64,000 nucleotides of DNA from Antricoccus suffuscus (GTDB lineage Bacteria; Actinomycetota; Actinomycetes; Mycobacteriales; Antricoccaceae). Below are positions 42,675 through 52,625 of this stretch, piece after piece; position 1 is the first letter of the stretch; every line of letters starts with the position of its first letter. The position numbers were made by a program, and so were the translations under genes. The DNA lies in the NCBI RefSeq assembly GCF_003003235.1, contig NZ_PVUE01000003.1, forward strand, positions 117,150-181,149, written 5' to 3'. The notes beneath the pieces were generated by a model that made no database searches, had not been told where the DNA came from, and saw only the letters and a list, made by a program, of their open reading frames with translations.

Positions 42675-43886
42675 TTAGTCAGACCCAGTCTCGTCCGCCA
42701 TGTGCGCGTATCGACGAGACCGGAACCTCAGTACGACGGCACCTATCACCGAGGCTATCGCGGACGCGAGCAGGACGGCGGTCTTTGCGACGGCGATATG
42801 CGCCTCGTCGTCGAACGCCAACTCCGCGATCAGTAGGGAAACGGTGAACCCGATGCCCGCGATCAAGCCCACAGATGCGATGTCCGACCAGTCCAGATTG
42901 CGGGGTAACGCCGCGAGGCGGGCCTTGACGGACACGAACGATCCTAGGAACACGCCGATCGGCTTGCCGAAGACGAGCCCCACCATGATGGCGATGGCCA
43001 CCGGATCGGTGAACAAGCGCGCCAGGTCCCCGCCGCTGAGAGTCACCCCGGCCGCGCCGAGCGCGAAGATCGGTACAACAAATCCAGATGAGAAGGGCTG
43101 GACGAGATGTTCGATCCGTACGGCGGGGGGATCCTCCTCGCCCGGGTCGCCCTTGACGCGGGTGAGCAGCCCGAGCGCGACAGCGGCGATCGTGGCATGG
43201 ATACCGCTGTTGTGCACGAAGTACCACACGGCGAGTCCCAGCGGTATATAGAGAATCGCGGTCAGCGCGCCCTGGAAACGTAGCTTCTGCAGTGCGGCGT
43301 ACCCGACTAGGAGCACCGCCGCGATTCCGAGGCTGAGGAAGCTGACGCCAGTGGTGAATACGGTCGCGATCACGATGATGGCGCCCAGGTCGTCGACGAC
43401 GGCCACGCTGAGCAGAAACACCCGGACACCGCTGGGCAGGTTGGACGCGATGATCGCCAGAACCGCGACTGCGAAGGCGATGTCGGTCGCTAGGGGGACT
43501 GCCCACGCCTTCTCAGCGCCGGGCGCTCCGTGCGAGATCGAGAACGCGATGAGCGCGGGCACCAGCATCCCGCCGAACGCTGCGAAGACCGGAAGCATTG
43601 CGCGTTTGACGCTGCGCAGCTGCCCGATGACCAACTCACGCTTCAGCTCCAAGCCGACGACAAAGAAGAAGATCGCCAGAAGCCCGTCGGAAATCCATTC
43701 CGAGACGGTGAGGTCCAGGTGCAGCGCGGCCGGTCCGATCTCGGTCCCCAGGATCGAGTGGTACGCCGACCGCCAGGGCGTGTTGGCGATGATCAGAGCC
43801 AGCACGGCGGCGCCGAGCATGACGAGCCCACCGATGGTCTCCGTGCGGAGGTACTGCACGGCATCGTCGAAGGCCTGCCGGGTCAT
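42675..43886 (-). CDS. nhaA: Na+/H+ antiporter NhaA
   Basis: A 403-residue NhaA antiporter with twelve membrane helices. The paired ion-binding aspartates are in SVAVVDDLGAI, and LRTETIGGLVMLGAAVLALIIAN is the usual first helix. It exports Na+ at alkaline pH. The ATG at 43886 lacks a ribosome site. An open, in-frame, basic stretch of 52 codons continues upstream to the acs stop, and a CTG at 44012 has GAGGAG 9 nt before it, so an N-terminal extension is possible. Confidence 0.92.
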   Translation of the reverse strand: MTRQAFDDAVQYLRTETIGGLVMLGAAVLALIIANTPWRSAYHSILGTEIGPAALHLDLTVSEWISDGLLAIFFFVVGLELKRELVIGQLRSVKRAMLPVFAAFGGMLVPALIAFSISHGAPGAEKAWAVPLATDIAFAVAVLAIIASNLPSGVRVFLLSVAVVDDLGAIIVIATVFTTGVSFLSLGIAAVLLVGYAALQKLRFQGALTAILYIPLGLAVWYFVHNSGIHATIAAVALGLLTRVKGDPGEEDPPAVRIEHLVQPFSSGFVVPIFALGAAGVTLSGGDLARLFTDPVAIAIMVGLVFGKPIGVFLGSFVSVKARLAALPRNLDWSDIASVGLIAGIGFTVSLLIAELAFDDEAHIAVAKTAVLLASAIASVIGAVVLRFRSRRYAHMADETGSD

Positions 43887-44042
43887 CGACCGGTCCCGCG
43901 CGACTGCGCGACGGGCCAGCCGAGTAGCGCGGTTGTCGTGTCGGGACTCGGCTAGCCGTACCCGTCGTTCTTTGATCCGGCGGCGCTTTTTGTTTTTGGT
44001 ACGGCGGCTCAGGCTGCTCGACTCCTCAGGGTCGGCGTGCGG

Positions 44043-46013
<1,971 letters not shown>

Positions 46014-46125
46014 TGAGTCACTCCCGCGTGTGTCGTCACTGGACTGCTGAACTGATTCCCAATCTAGTAGGGACCGAAAGGCGCGTCGACCCTGGTGCGG
46101 TTCCACAGCCGGTCACCGTCGCCGT

Positions 46126-46155
46126 TCTGCTCCGAGCAGATCTGCCGTCGGCAGA
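46126..46155. promoter_or_regulatory. Two abutting PopR-type palindromes
   Basis: TCTGCT-CCG-AGCAGA (46126-46140) is followed with no gap by TCTGCC-GTC-GGCAGA (46141-46155). The second is an exact match to the PopR site TCTGCC-3N-GGCAGA described for clpP3 of Streptomyces lividans (from memory). They lie 86 bp upstream of clpP3 in the 227-bp acs-clpP3 gap, where an activator would bind. Confidence 0.75.
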
Positions 46156-46240
46156 TTCGATGGCGCCGCGCAGCGTCACGGACGACCGTGGGATCGAACC
46201 GCGATGCGTTCTGTCGCGGCGTACCAAGAAAGGGACGGAC

Positions 46241-46852
46241 ATGACCATCGAGAACTCCGAACAGGCCAGACCAGCCGGCTTCGACGACACGCTCTCCGGA
46301 CGGCTGCTGGATCAGCGGATCATCGTGCTGGGTACGGCGGTCGACGACGCCGTCGCCAACCGAATCTGCGCGCAGCTGCTGTTGCTCTCCGCGGAGAACG
46401 CGCGGCGCGACATCAGCCTTTACATCAACTCACCGGGCGGTTCGGTCAGCGCCGGGCTGGCCATTTACGACACGATGCGCGCGATCCCTAACGACGTGAG
46501 CACGCTCGGTATGGGTCTGGCCGCGAGCATGGGCCAGTTCCTGCTGACCGTGGGCACTCCGGGCAAGCGCTACAGCCTGCCGCACACGCGGGTGATGATG
46601 CATCAAGGCTCGGCAGGGATCGGCGGGACCGCGATGGATATCGCAATTCAAGCCGAAAACATCAAGTACACCAAGGATCTGATGTTTAGGCTGTTGTCGG
46701 AGCACACCGGGCAGGACATTGCGACGATCGAGGCCGATGCCGACCGGGATCGGTGGTTTACCGCCGAACAAGCCCGCCAGTACGGCATCGTCGACCACGT
46801 CGTGTCGTCGCTGGCCGACGTACGACCCGAACCAGCAAGGGCGGGGCTGTAA
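46241..46852 (+). CDS. clpP3: ATP-dependent Clp protease proteolytic subunit (ClpP3-like)
   Basis: A 203-residue ClpP with triad Ser96 (GLAASMGQF), His121 (VMMHQGS) and Asp170. [19 protein letters not shown] is the handle region start. ATG 46241 is preceded by AAAGG. It is followed after 3 bp by a second ClpP. It is not near tig or clpX, and a popR gene and PopR-type sites are beside it, so I call it the accessory clpP3 rather than clpP1. Confidence 0.85.
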   Translation: MTIENSEQARPAGFDDTLSGRLLDQRIIVLGTAVDDAVANRICAQLLLLSAENARRDISLYINSPGGSVSAGLAIYDTMRAIPNDVSTLGMGLAASMGQFLLTVGTPGKRYSLPHTRVMMHQGSAGIGGTAMDIAIQAENIKYTKDLMFRLLSEHTGQDIATIEADADRDRWFTAEQARQYGIVDHVVSSLADVRPEPARAGL

Positions 46853-46855
46853 GCA

Positions 46856-47446
46856 ATGAGCCAGTACACGATTCCAACGGTCGTCGAGAAGGTCGCCGGC
46901 GGTGAGCGGGCCTACGACGTATTCAGCCGGCTGCTGTCCGAACGGGTCATCTTCCTCGGCACCGAGATCGACGACGGTGTCGCCAATGTCGTCATCGCGC
47001 AACTGTTTCACCTCGAGGCTGACAGCGCCGACCAGGAGATCAACCTCTATATCAACTCGCCCGGCGGCTCGTCGAGCGCACTGATGGCCATCTACGACAC
47101 GATGCAGTTCGTCAAGCCGGATGTGTCGACGTTCTGTATCGGCCAGGCGGCGTCGGCCGCGGCGGTACTGCTGGCCGCGGGTGCGCCGGGGAAGCGCTCG
47201 GTGCTCGCGCACTCGCGGGTGTTGCTGCACCAGCCGTCCGGTGGTGCCGAGGGCTCGCTGTCGGATCTGTCCATCCAGGCCGAGGAGATCATGCGGATTC
47301 GTCGGGAAACCGAAGAAGTGCTCAGCCGGCACACTGGCCAGTCCGTCGATACGTTGCGCGTGGATACCGCCCGCGACAAGATCTTCGGCGCCCAGGAGGC
47401 GGTCGACTACGGGCTCGCCGACCGAGTGATCACCATCCGCGACTAA
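46856..47446 (+). CDS. clpP4: ATP-dependent Clp protease proteolytic subunit (ClpP4-like)
   Basis: A 196-residue ClpP with Ser100 (GQAASAAAV), His125 (LLHQPSG) and Asp174 (TARDKIF). It should form mixed tetradecamers with the upstream subunit, working with a Clp ATPase encoded elsewhere. The hydrophobic [17 protein letters not shown]-terminus is typical. It is co-transcribed with clpP3. Confidence 0.85.
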   Translation: MSQYTIPTVVEKVAGGERAYDVFSRLLSERVIFLGTEIDDGVANVVIAQLFHLEADSADQEINLYINSPGGSSSALMAIYDTMQFVKPDVSTFCIGQAASAAAVLLAAGAPGKRSVLAHSRVLLHQPSGGAEGSLSDLSIQAEEIMRIRRETEEVLSRHTGQSVDTLRVDTARDKIFGAQEAVDYGLADRVITIRD

Positions 47447-47502
47447 CCCAGTCCGTGTGACCGTAGGGCCGTCCGCTTGTCGCACGCCCTTGTGTCACCA
47501 AG

Positions 47503-47542
47503 CGTCCACTTGTGTCACCGAGGTCGGTGACACAAGTGGACG
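47503..47542. terminator. Long perfect hairpin between clpP4 and popR
   Basis: An 18-bp perfect stem (CGTCCACTTGTGTCACCG with its complement, 4-nt loop). An extra half copy, TGTGTCACC, lies just before it at 47491-47499. It sits between convergent genes, so a bidirectional terminator is likely, although no T run follows. Confidence 0.65.
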
Positions 47543-47565
47543 TTCTATGCCACAAGCCGGGAGCG

Positions 47566-47625
47566 CGCAGCCAGACGTTACGCAGCCAAACGCTGTGCAG
47601 CCACAAGCTATGCGGCCAGAAGCTT
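47566..47625. repeat. Four tandem 15-bp repeats at the popR 3' end
   Basis: Units at 47566, 47581, 47596 and 47611, each 15 bp, consensus YGCAGCCANAMGYTN on the plus strand. Read on the popR strand in the popR frame they spell KLLAA, stop-LVAA, QRLAA, stop-RLAA. Only the first is translated; the stop codon lies at the start of the second unit. Confidence 0.75.
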
Positions 47626-47955
47626 AGCGTCGTACGACGAACCGACCGAGCGCTGGAACGACGTGTGGATCTGGCGGCTGAGCTCGACCATCCGCAAGCC
47701 GAGCGCCGCCGAGATGGTGGCGAGCAGTTCCGAGGAGACCTCCTTGCGCCCGCGCTCGACCTCGGAGAGGTACTGCGTCGACATCGCGGCGTCGGCGGCG
47801 ACCTCTTTGAGCGTGCGCTGTTGTTCGAGACGGCGTTTGCGCAACACCGTGCCGACCACCTCACGCATCAGCGGTGCCGGTGCGTTCTCGGGCTCGGCCT
47901 CGGGCAGTACGCCGGGGCGAGTCGGGAACTGAATGATCTTCGCGGACTGCTCCAT
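47608..47955 (-). CDS. popR: PopR/ClgR-type helix-turn-helix regulator
   Basis: A 115-residue Xre-type regulator. The helix-turn-helix is RTLKEVAADAAMSTQYLSEVERGRKE (about 47-72), the pattern of ClgR and PopR. In Streptomyces, PopR activates clpP3-clpP4 and is itself degraded by ClpP through Ala residues at its C-terminus (family knowledge). This protein ends in KLLAA, a plausible degron, and faces clpP3-clpP4 with PopR-type sites upstream, so the circuit looks complete. ClgR remains a possible alternative name. Confidence 0.8.
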   Translation of the reverse strand: MEQSAKIIQFPTRPGVLPEAEPENAPAPLMREVVGTVLRKRRLEQQRTLKEVAADAAMSTQYLSEVERGRKEVSSELLATISAALGLRMVELSRQIHTSFQRSVGSSYDAKLLAA

Positions 47956-48051
47956 GACGGTTCCTAGCCTCGGCGATGCGGATGTCCCGACTGTAGAGCA
48001 GGTTTCACGCGGGTCGACCGCCGTTCGCGACCAGAGAACACTTTTGACGGA

Positions 48052-48429
48052 CTAGCGGACGCCCATCAGGTCGACGACGAACACGAGAGTCTCGTTGGGC
48101 GCAATGGCGCCGGGAGCGCCGTACTCGCCGTAACCGAGATGCGGCGGGATGGTGATCTTGCGGCGGCCTCCGACCTTCATGCCGACGATTCCTTGGTCCC
48201 AGCCCTGGATGACGCGTCCGGCGCCGAGCGGGAAATCGAGGGTGGAGCCGCGGTCCCAGCTCGCGTCGAACTGCTGGCCAGTGGACCAGGCCTTGCCGAC
48301 GTAATGGGCTTCAACGGTGCTGCCGGCCTGCGCTTCGGCGCCGTCGCCGACCGAAAGGTCCTCAAGGAGGAGGTCAGTAGGTGGATTGTCGTTGGGAATG
48401 TCGAATTCGGGCTTCTGGTTATCTGCCAT
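48052..48429 (-). CDS. FKBP-type peptidyl-prolyl isomerase
   Basis: A 125-residue single-domain FKBP. Active-site residues are in FDASWDRGSTLDFPLGAGRVIQGWDQG, followed by GGRRKITIPPHLGYGEYGAPG and LVFVVDLMGV. It is cytoplasmic, with no signal. ATG 48429 is preceded by TACACT (48437-48442) at 7 nt, so it is leaderless. It is divergent from the Fic-like gene, with 82 bp between starts. Confidence 0.92.
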   Translation of the reverse strand: MADNQKPEFDIPNDNPPTDLLLEDLSVGDGAEAQAGSTVEAHYVGKAWSTGQQFDASWDRGSTLDFPLGAGRVIQGWDQGIVGMKVGGRRKITIPPHLGYGEYGAPGAIAPNETLVFVVDLMGVR

Positions 48430-48511
48430 GCAGGGCAGTGTAATGACTTCGCGACCTGATGTCTGCCGGGTGCTCGTGCCTGGACGCTCGGTTCGCCCTA
48501 CCCTTGAGCAC

Positions 48512-49276
48512 GTGCCTGTTAATACTGAAACCGCTGATCCGCTCGCACCCCTCATGGACCTGCCGGGCGTGCGTGACGCCGCGTTGCAGTCTCGCGCCGA
48601 CGTCGATCGCCTGCTCGGGCACCGTGTCTTGCGCAAGAAATCCGCCGAGGTGAGTGCCGAGTCACTGCTGCGTGGGGCGCGTTCGTCGGCCGCACTTGAG
48701 GACGCGAGCTACCAGTTGGAGGCTGTCCGGGCCGGCGCTATCGAGGACCCGGTACTGACCGGTTGCCTTCGAGTGTCCGGCGCGGTCGGCCGGCAGACCG
48801 ACGTGTGGGAACACGCCCCCCTGCAGGCGCTCGCGGCACTTCACTTGCAGGCTGCCGCGGGTGTCGCCGACCCGGACGACCTCGGGCGGGCATCCAGCAG
48901 GCCCGGAGTTTCGGTACGACTGCAGCAGCTGGTTGAGACGGTCCGGATGAAGCGTTCCAGGGATGTGCCCGGTGTCGTCGTCGCGGCCGTCGTGCACGGC
49001 GAAATCCTTGCGCTGCAGCCCTTCGCGCAGCTCAACGGCGTGGTCGCGCGCGCAGCGGCGCGTATCGTGCTGGTTTCCACCGGCGTCGACCCCAAGTCGC
49101 TCGCCGTACCCGAGGTTGGCTACGCCGACGACGAAAAGGCTTACGCGGCAGCGCTTGCGGCGTACCAGACCGGTACGCCGGACGGCGTCGCCACATGGTT
49201 AGTGCACTGCTGCGCGGCAATGTCGGCGGGTGCTGTCGAAGGGCTGGCGATCTGCGAGTCAGTCCTTCGTGGCTAG
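48512..49276 (+). CDS. Fic-like protein with degenerate active site
   Basis: A 254-residue helical protein of the actinobacterial Fic-like family, resembling Rv3662c. The place of the Fic motif HPFxxGNGR reads LQPFAQLNGVVARAAAR, so the catalytic His is Gln and the first Gly is Leu. An inhibitory-helix-like SSAALEDASYQ lies at about 55-65. AMPylation by the classical mechanism is therefore unlikely. Starts at GTG 48512, 7 nt after TACCCT. Confidence 0.65.
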   Translation: MPVNTETADPLAPLMDLPGVRDAALQSRADVDRLLGHRVLRKKSAEVSAESLLRGARSSAALEDASYQLEAVRAGAIEDPVLTGCLRVSGAVGRQTDVWEHAPLQALAALHLQAAAGVADPDDLGRASSRPGVSVRLQQLVETVRMKRSRDVPGVVVAAVVHGEILALQPFAQLNGVVARAAARIVLVSTGVDPKSLAVPEVGYADDEKAYAAALAAYQTGTPDGVATWLVHCCAAMSAGAVEGLAICESVLRG

Positions 49277-49289
49277 TGGTGATGACGCG

Positions 49290-50177
49290 ATGGCCAACTG
49301 GGCGCTGCTTCCGGGCGTAGGCGTATCGGCAGGTATGTCGGCGCTCTTCTTCGGTGATGCGAGGGACCTGATTCGCAGCACAATCGGGGACGACCTACTC
49401 GGAGATCTGCGGGAGTACGGCCGTTACGACCGATACCGCGACGGCGTGCTGAGGTACGACGACCTCGATCGACTTGACTGGATCGAACTGCGGGAGGGGT
49501 CGCTGCAGTGCGAAGCGATCGACCTGCTTCGTGACACGTTTGAGGATGTCGCGCGTTACTGCGCCGTACGCGACGGGCACCAGTCGCGTTGGCGAGATGG
49601 CGTCAACCTTGCCAGCAGCACCGAGCTTGGGGTTTGTTGCGGCGGCGTGCACAAGCGAGGCGACCGCGACCCGCGAGTGGGATGGGTCGGTATCGGTGCG
49701 GACGCTAAGGCGTTTCGGCAGGTGACATTGCATGTGGTGACGTACGGCGACGAGGACATGCTCACCGAAGATGTGGAGGCGCTCGAGCTTGGGGACGATG
49801 ACTATCGGCTTGCCGTGACGCCGATGCTGGCCGACGATATGGCCAAGTCCGATATCGTGCGGATCCAGGGCACCGACTCCACGGTGCTCGTGCGTGGCAA
49901 CTTCTTCGGTGTGCAGATCTTCGGCAACGTGCTGAACGACCCCGAGGTACGCCGGGCGGTCGAGTCGGAACTGTTGGATATTGACGGCGCGTCCGTCGAC
50001 GAGGTCGTCATCGATGATCGCGCGCCGAATCTGAGTGCCTCGATTCCGGTGCGGGTCGGCGTACTTCAGACCGAACAAGCGTTGGATGACTTGGTGTCGC
50101 CGTACCGGCTGGAGTGGATACTGACGAACGTGTACGCCGAGGACGGGGTCACCGAACTCGGCTGGTGGCGCGAATAG
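49290..50177 (+). CDS. Conserved-looking hypothetical protein
   Basis: A 295-residue soluble, acidic protein I do not recognise. It has a glycine-rich start (LLPGVGVSAGMSALFFGDARDL), a CCGG motif (LGVCCGGVHKRGD) near residue 120 and an aspartate-rich segment (EDVEALELGDDDYRL). There is no signal peptide or membrane helix. Codon use is like that of its neighbours. A GTG at 49269 is an alternative start overlapping the Fic-like gene. It is tail-to-tail with the small membrane gene. Confidence 0.6.
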   Translation: MANWALLPGVGVSAGMSALFFGDARDLIRSTIGDDLLGDLREYGRYDRYRDGVLRYDDLDRLDWIELREGSLQCEAIDLLRDTFEDVARYCAVRDGHQSRWRDGVNLASSTELGVCCGGVHKRGDRDPRVGWVGIGADAKAFRQVTLHVVTYGDEDMLTEDVEALELGDDDYRLAVTPMLADDMAKSDIVRIQGTDSTVLVRGNFFGVQIFGNVLNDPEVRRAVESELLDIDGASVDEVVIDDRAPNLSASIPVRVGVLQTEQALDDLVSPYRLEWILTNVYAEDGVTELGWWRE

Positions 50178-50182
50178 CCGAG

Positions 50183-50479
50183 CTATCTTGGCGCGAGGTA
50201 GAGGCCGAGTCCCGTGACGATGACGATGCCGACAAAAGTGCCGAGCGCGCTGGTCAACCAGTAGCCGGTAATAGCCGCCGCAATCAGACCGATTACAAAG
50301 CCGACCAGCGGTCCGTTTATGGAGATGGCCACGCCGACACGGGTGCGGGTCGGAATGTGTCCGCGCGGATAGCGCTCGAATGATGCTCGCGCAAACCGGC
50401 CAAAGATGAACGCCGCATAGCCGCACGCGGCGACCAGCAACCACGCGAATACGGCATACCAGGCCTGGCTGTCCGACAT
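50183..50479 (-). CDS. Small membrane protein
   Basis: A 98-residue protein with three predicted membrane helices (VFAWLLVAACGYAAFIFG, SINGPLVGFVIGLIAAAITGYWL, LGTFVGIVIVTGLGLYLA) and a basic loop between the first two. The ATG lies 2 nt after the HAD stop, so the genes are coupled. Function unknown. Confidence 0.6.
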   Translation of the reverse strand: MSDSQAWYAVFAWLLVAACGYAAFIFGRFARASFERYPRGHIPTRTRVGVAISINGPLVGFVIGLIAAAITGYWLTSALGTFVGIVIVTGLGLYLAPR

Positions 50480-50481
50480 GG

Positions 50482-51336
50482 CTACGCCGAATTGTCGGGG
50501 TCGTGTGCCTTGGTGTGGCGTCGCGACGATAGCCAGGCGATGCCGGCGATCGCGGCACCCACTCCGACGGCCGTGCTTGCGACGACCGGCTTGGAGGGCT
50601 TTGACAGCTGCCCGAATCGTTCTCCCAGCGATACGCCGTGTCGAAATGTCAGTACCGGCCAGCCTTTTTGTCCGGCGATCGTCCGCAGCGTCTTGTCCGG
50701 GTTGACGACCGTGGGGTGGCCGACGGCATCGAGCATCGGCAGGTCGGTGGCCGAGTCGGAGTATGCGTAGCACTGCGCAAGGTCGTAGCCGTGATGGTCG
50801 GCCAGGGTGCGCATCGCGGTGGCCTTGTGCGGGCCGTACGCATAAAAGTCAACGTCGCCCGTGTATTTGCCGTCTTCGACCACCATCGTCGTCGCGATCA
50901 CATGGTCGGCCTCGAGCATTTTTCCGATAGGTTCGACCATTTCGGCGCCACTGCTTGAAACGATCACAATCTGCCTTCCCGCAGCCTTGTGCTCGGCGAT
51001 CAGTTCGGTTGCTTCGTCGTACACGAGCGGGTCGACGACCTCGTGGAGCGTCTCGGCGACGATCGCGCGGACTTGCTCTACGTCCCAGCCGGCGGCCATC
51101 GCGGTGATGTGTTTGCGGATCCGCTCGATCTGGTCCTCGTCGGCGCCGGGACTCATGTAGACCAGTTGGGCGTACGTGGCCTTAAGGACGGCGCGCCGGT
51201 TGATCAGCCCGCCGGCAAAGAACTGTTTGCCGAACGCCAAGGCACTCGACTTGGCGATGACCGTCTTGTCGAGGTCGAAGAATGCAGCCTGTTTGGCGTT
51301 CGCGGATTTAACAGTAGGAGCCACGCTCGTCAGCAT
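50482..51336 (-). CDS. HAD-IB hydrolase (Rv3661-like)
   Basis: A 284-residue phosphatase of the SerB/HAD-IB group. Motif I FFDLDKTVI, motif II IVSSSG, motif III and IV region YSDSATDLPML. A C-terminal hydrophobic stretch (VVASTAVGVGAAIAGIAWL) followed by basic residues suggests membrane anchoring. Rv3661 sits beside the Tad locus in M. tuberculosis in the same way. Substrate unknown; lysophospholipid and phosphoserine phosphatases share this fold. Confidence 0.88.
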   Translation of the reverse strand: MLTSVAPTVKSANAKQAAFFDLDKTVIAKSSALAFGKQFFAGGLINRRAVLKATYAQLVYMSPGADEDQIERIRKHITAMAAGWDVEQVRAIVAETLHEVVDPLVYDEATELIAEHKAAGRQIVIVSSSGAEMVEPIGKMLEADHVIATTMVVEDGKYTGDVDFYAYGPHKATAMRTLADHHGYDLAQCYAYSDSATDLPMLDAVGHPTVVNPDKTLRTIAGQKGWPVLTFRHGVSLGERFGQLSKPSKPVVASTAVGVGAAIAGIAWLSSRRHTKAHDPDNSA

Positions 51337-51509
51337 ATTGAATAACCGCTGCGGGTATGGGTGCCCGCGCCGTCGACGAGCGGTCAGTTAGTACGCCGGT
51401 GCGCAGTTATCCACAGGCAGCGTGTCGTCCACAGATCGTGTTTTCGGCGTACCGCGAGGTGCCCCAGGTGCGAGAAGGTCAGTTCGAACTCGACCTCGGG
51501 AGGCACCTC

Positions 51510-52625
51510 ATGGCCACACGGCACGCACGCACGGCGCTGTATATCGGCGCGACCGATGCGTTGTCCGAACGCGCCCGCCGGATCGTGGTTGCCGCGGGCT
51601 TTGAGTGGGAGGCGGTGGCGGCGCCTGACTGTGGCGTGCGATGGCGGCTGGCCGACGTCGTACTCATCAACGCCGCGGATGCCGAACTGGTGATGCTGGA
51701 GGACCCGGTACGGCGAGGCGACGTGCTGGTACTCGCCGAGTCTTCGGTCGACCAGGCCGTCTGGCAGCACTGCGTGTCGCTAGGCGTCGAGGACGTGGTG
51801 TTGCTGGACGAATCCGAACCGTGGCTCGTCGACCGGCTTGGTGTGGTCGGTGGCGGCGTACCGGACGAGGGGATGGTCATCGGTGTCATCGGGGCGTCCG
51901 GCGGCTGCGGCGCGTCGACGCTTGCCGCAGGTCTGGCCGTGGCAACGAGCGCCGCATTCGGTACGTCGATGATCATCGACCTCAACGGCTTTGGTGGCGG
52001 CTATGACCTGCAGTTCGGCGCCGCGGACTGGTCGGGCCTGTCGTGGCACGAGCTGGCCGACATCAGTGGTCGGATCAGCGGTGGCTCGTTGCGCGAAGCG
52101 GTGCCGTCCGTTGACGACATCGCGGTCGTGGGATTCGCCCGAGACAGCCCGATGTGCGAGGTGCCCGATCGCGCGCGTCGCGCCGTACTCCTTGGTGCCC
52201 GCCAGGCCGCGGGGCTCACGGTCGTCGACATACCGACCGCGCCGGGCACGATTCGTGAGGTGCGTCCGCTGCTTGACCAAGTCGTTGTCGCGGGTACGGC
52301 GGACATCCGCGGGGCGTTGGCCACGCGAGGGGTCTTGCGTTTCCTTCGCGAGCTGGAGGTGCCGTCGGCCGTCGCGGTTCGCGCGCCCGGCCGGCAGTGC
52401 CTGTCCGACGACGTCTACCTCGAGGTCGTCGACTGTCCGGACGGGACGTCGGTGTGGTGGCTCAGCGAGATCAGGGCCATCGACCGCCGGATTCGGTCCG
52501 GAGATCCGGTCGTGCGGTCCGGAGACCGGTTCGTCGGTGACTGCCTCGAGCTCATCGACGGGCTGCAGGAGACACGCACGACCGGACGACCACGACGCCT
52601 CGCTCGGGCCGGGGCGCCTACATGA
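51510..52625 (+). CDS. CpaE-like / septum-site-determining ATPase (Rv3660c-like)
   Basis: A 371-residue protein with an N-terminal receiver-like domain (to about 110) and a MinD/ParA-type ATPase with P-loop IGASGGCGASTLAAGLA, in which the second Lys of the P-loop is replaced by Ala. In Tad loci CpaE/TadZ places the pilus machine; Rv3660c was described as Ssd (family knowledge). ATG 51510 has GGGAGG 6 nt upstream. It heads the Tad operon and overlaps tadA (ATGA). Confidence 0.85.
   Translation: MATRHARTALYIGATDALSERARRIVVAAGFEWEAVAAPDCGVRWRLADVVLINAADAELVMLEDPVRRGDVLVLAESSVDQAVWQHCVSLGVEDVVLLDESEPWLVDRLGVVGGGVPDEGMVIGVIGASGGCGASTLAAGLAVATSAAFGTSMIIDLNGFGGGYDLQFGAADWSGLSWHELADISGRISGGSLREAVPSVDDIAVVGFARDSPMCEVPDRARRAVLLGARQAAGLTVVDIPTAPGTIREVRPLLDQVVVAGTADIRGALATRGVLRFLRELEVPSAVAVRAPGRQCLSDDVYLEVVDCPDGTSVWWLSEIRAIDRRIRSGDPVVRSGDRFVGDCLELIDGLQETRTTGRPRRLARAGAPT

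Noticed and set aside
46241..47446. Main clpP1-clpP2 housekeeping pair
   Set aside because: No tig or clpX neighbour, while popR and PopR-type sites are adjacent; accessory clpP3-clpP4 fits better.
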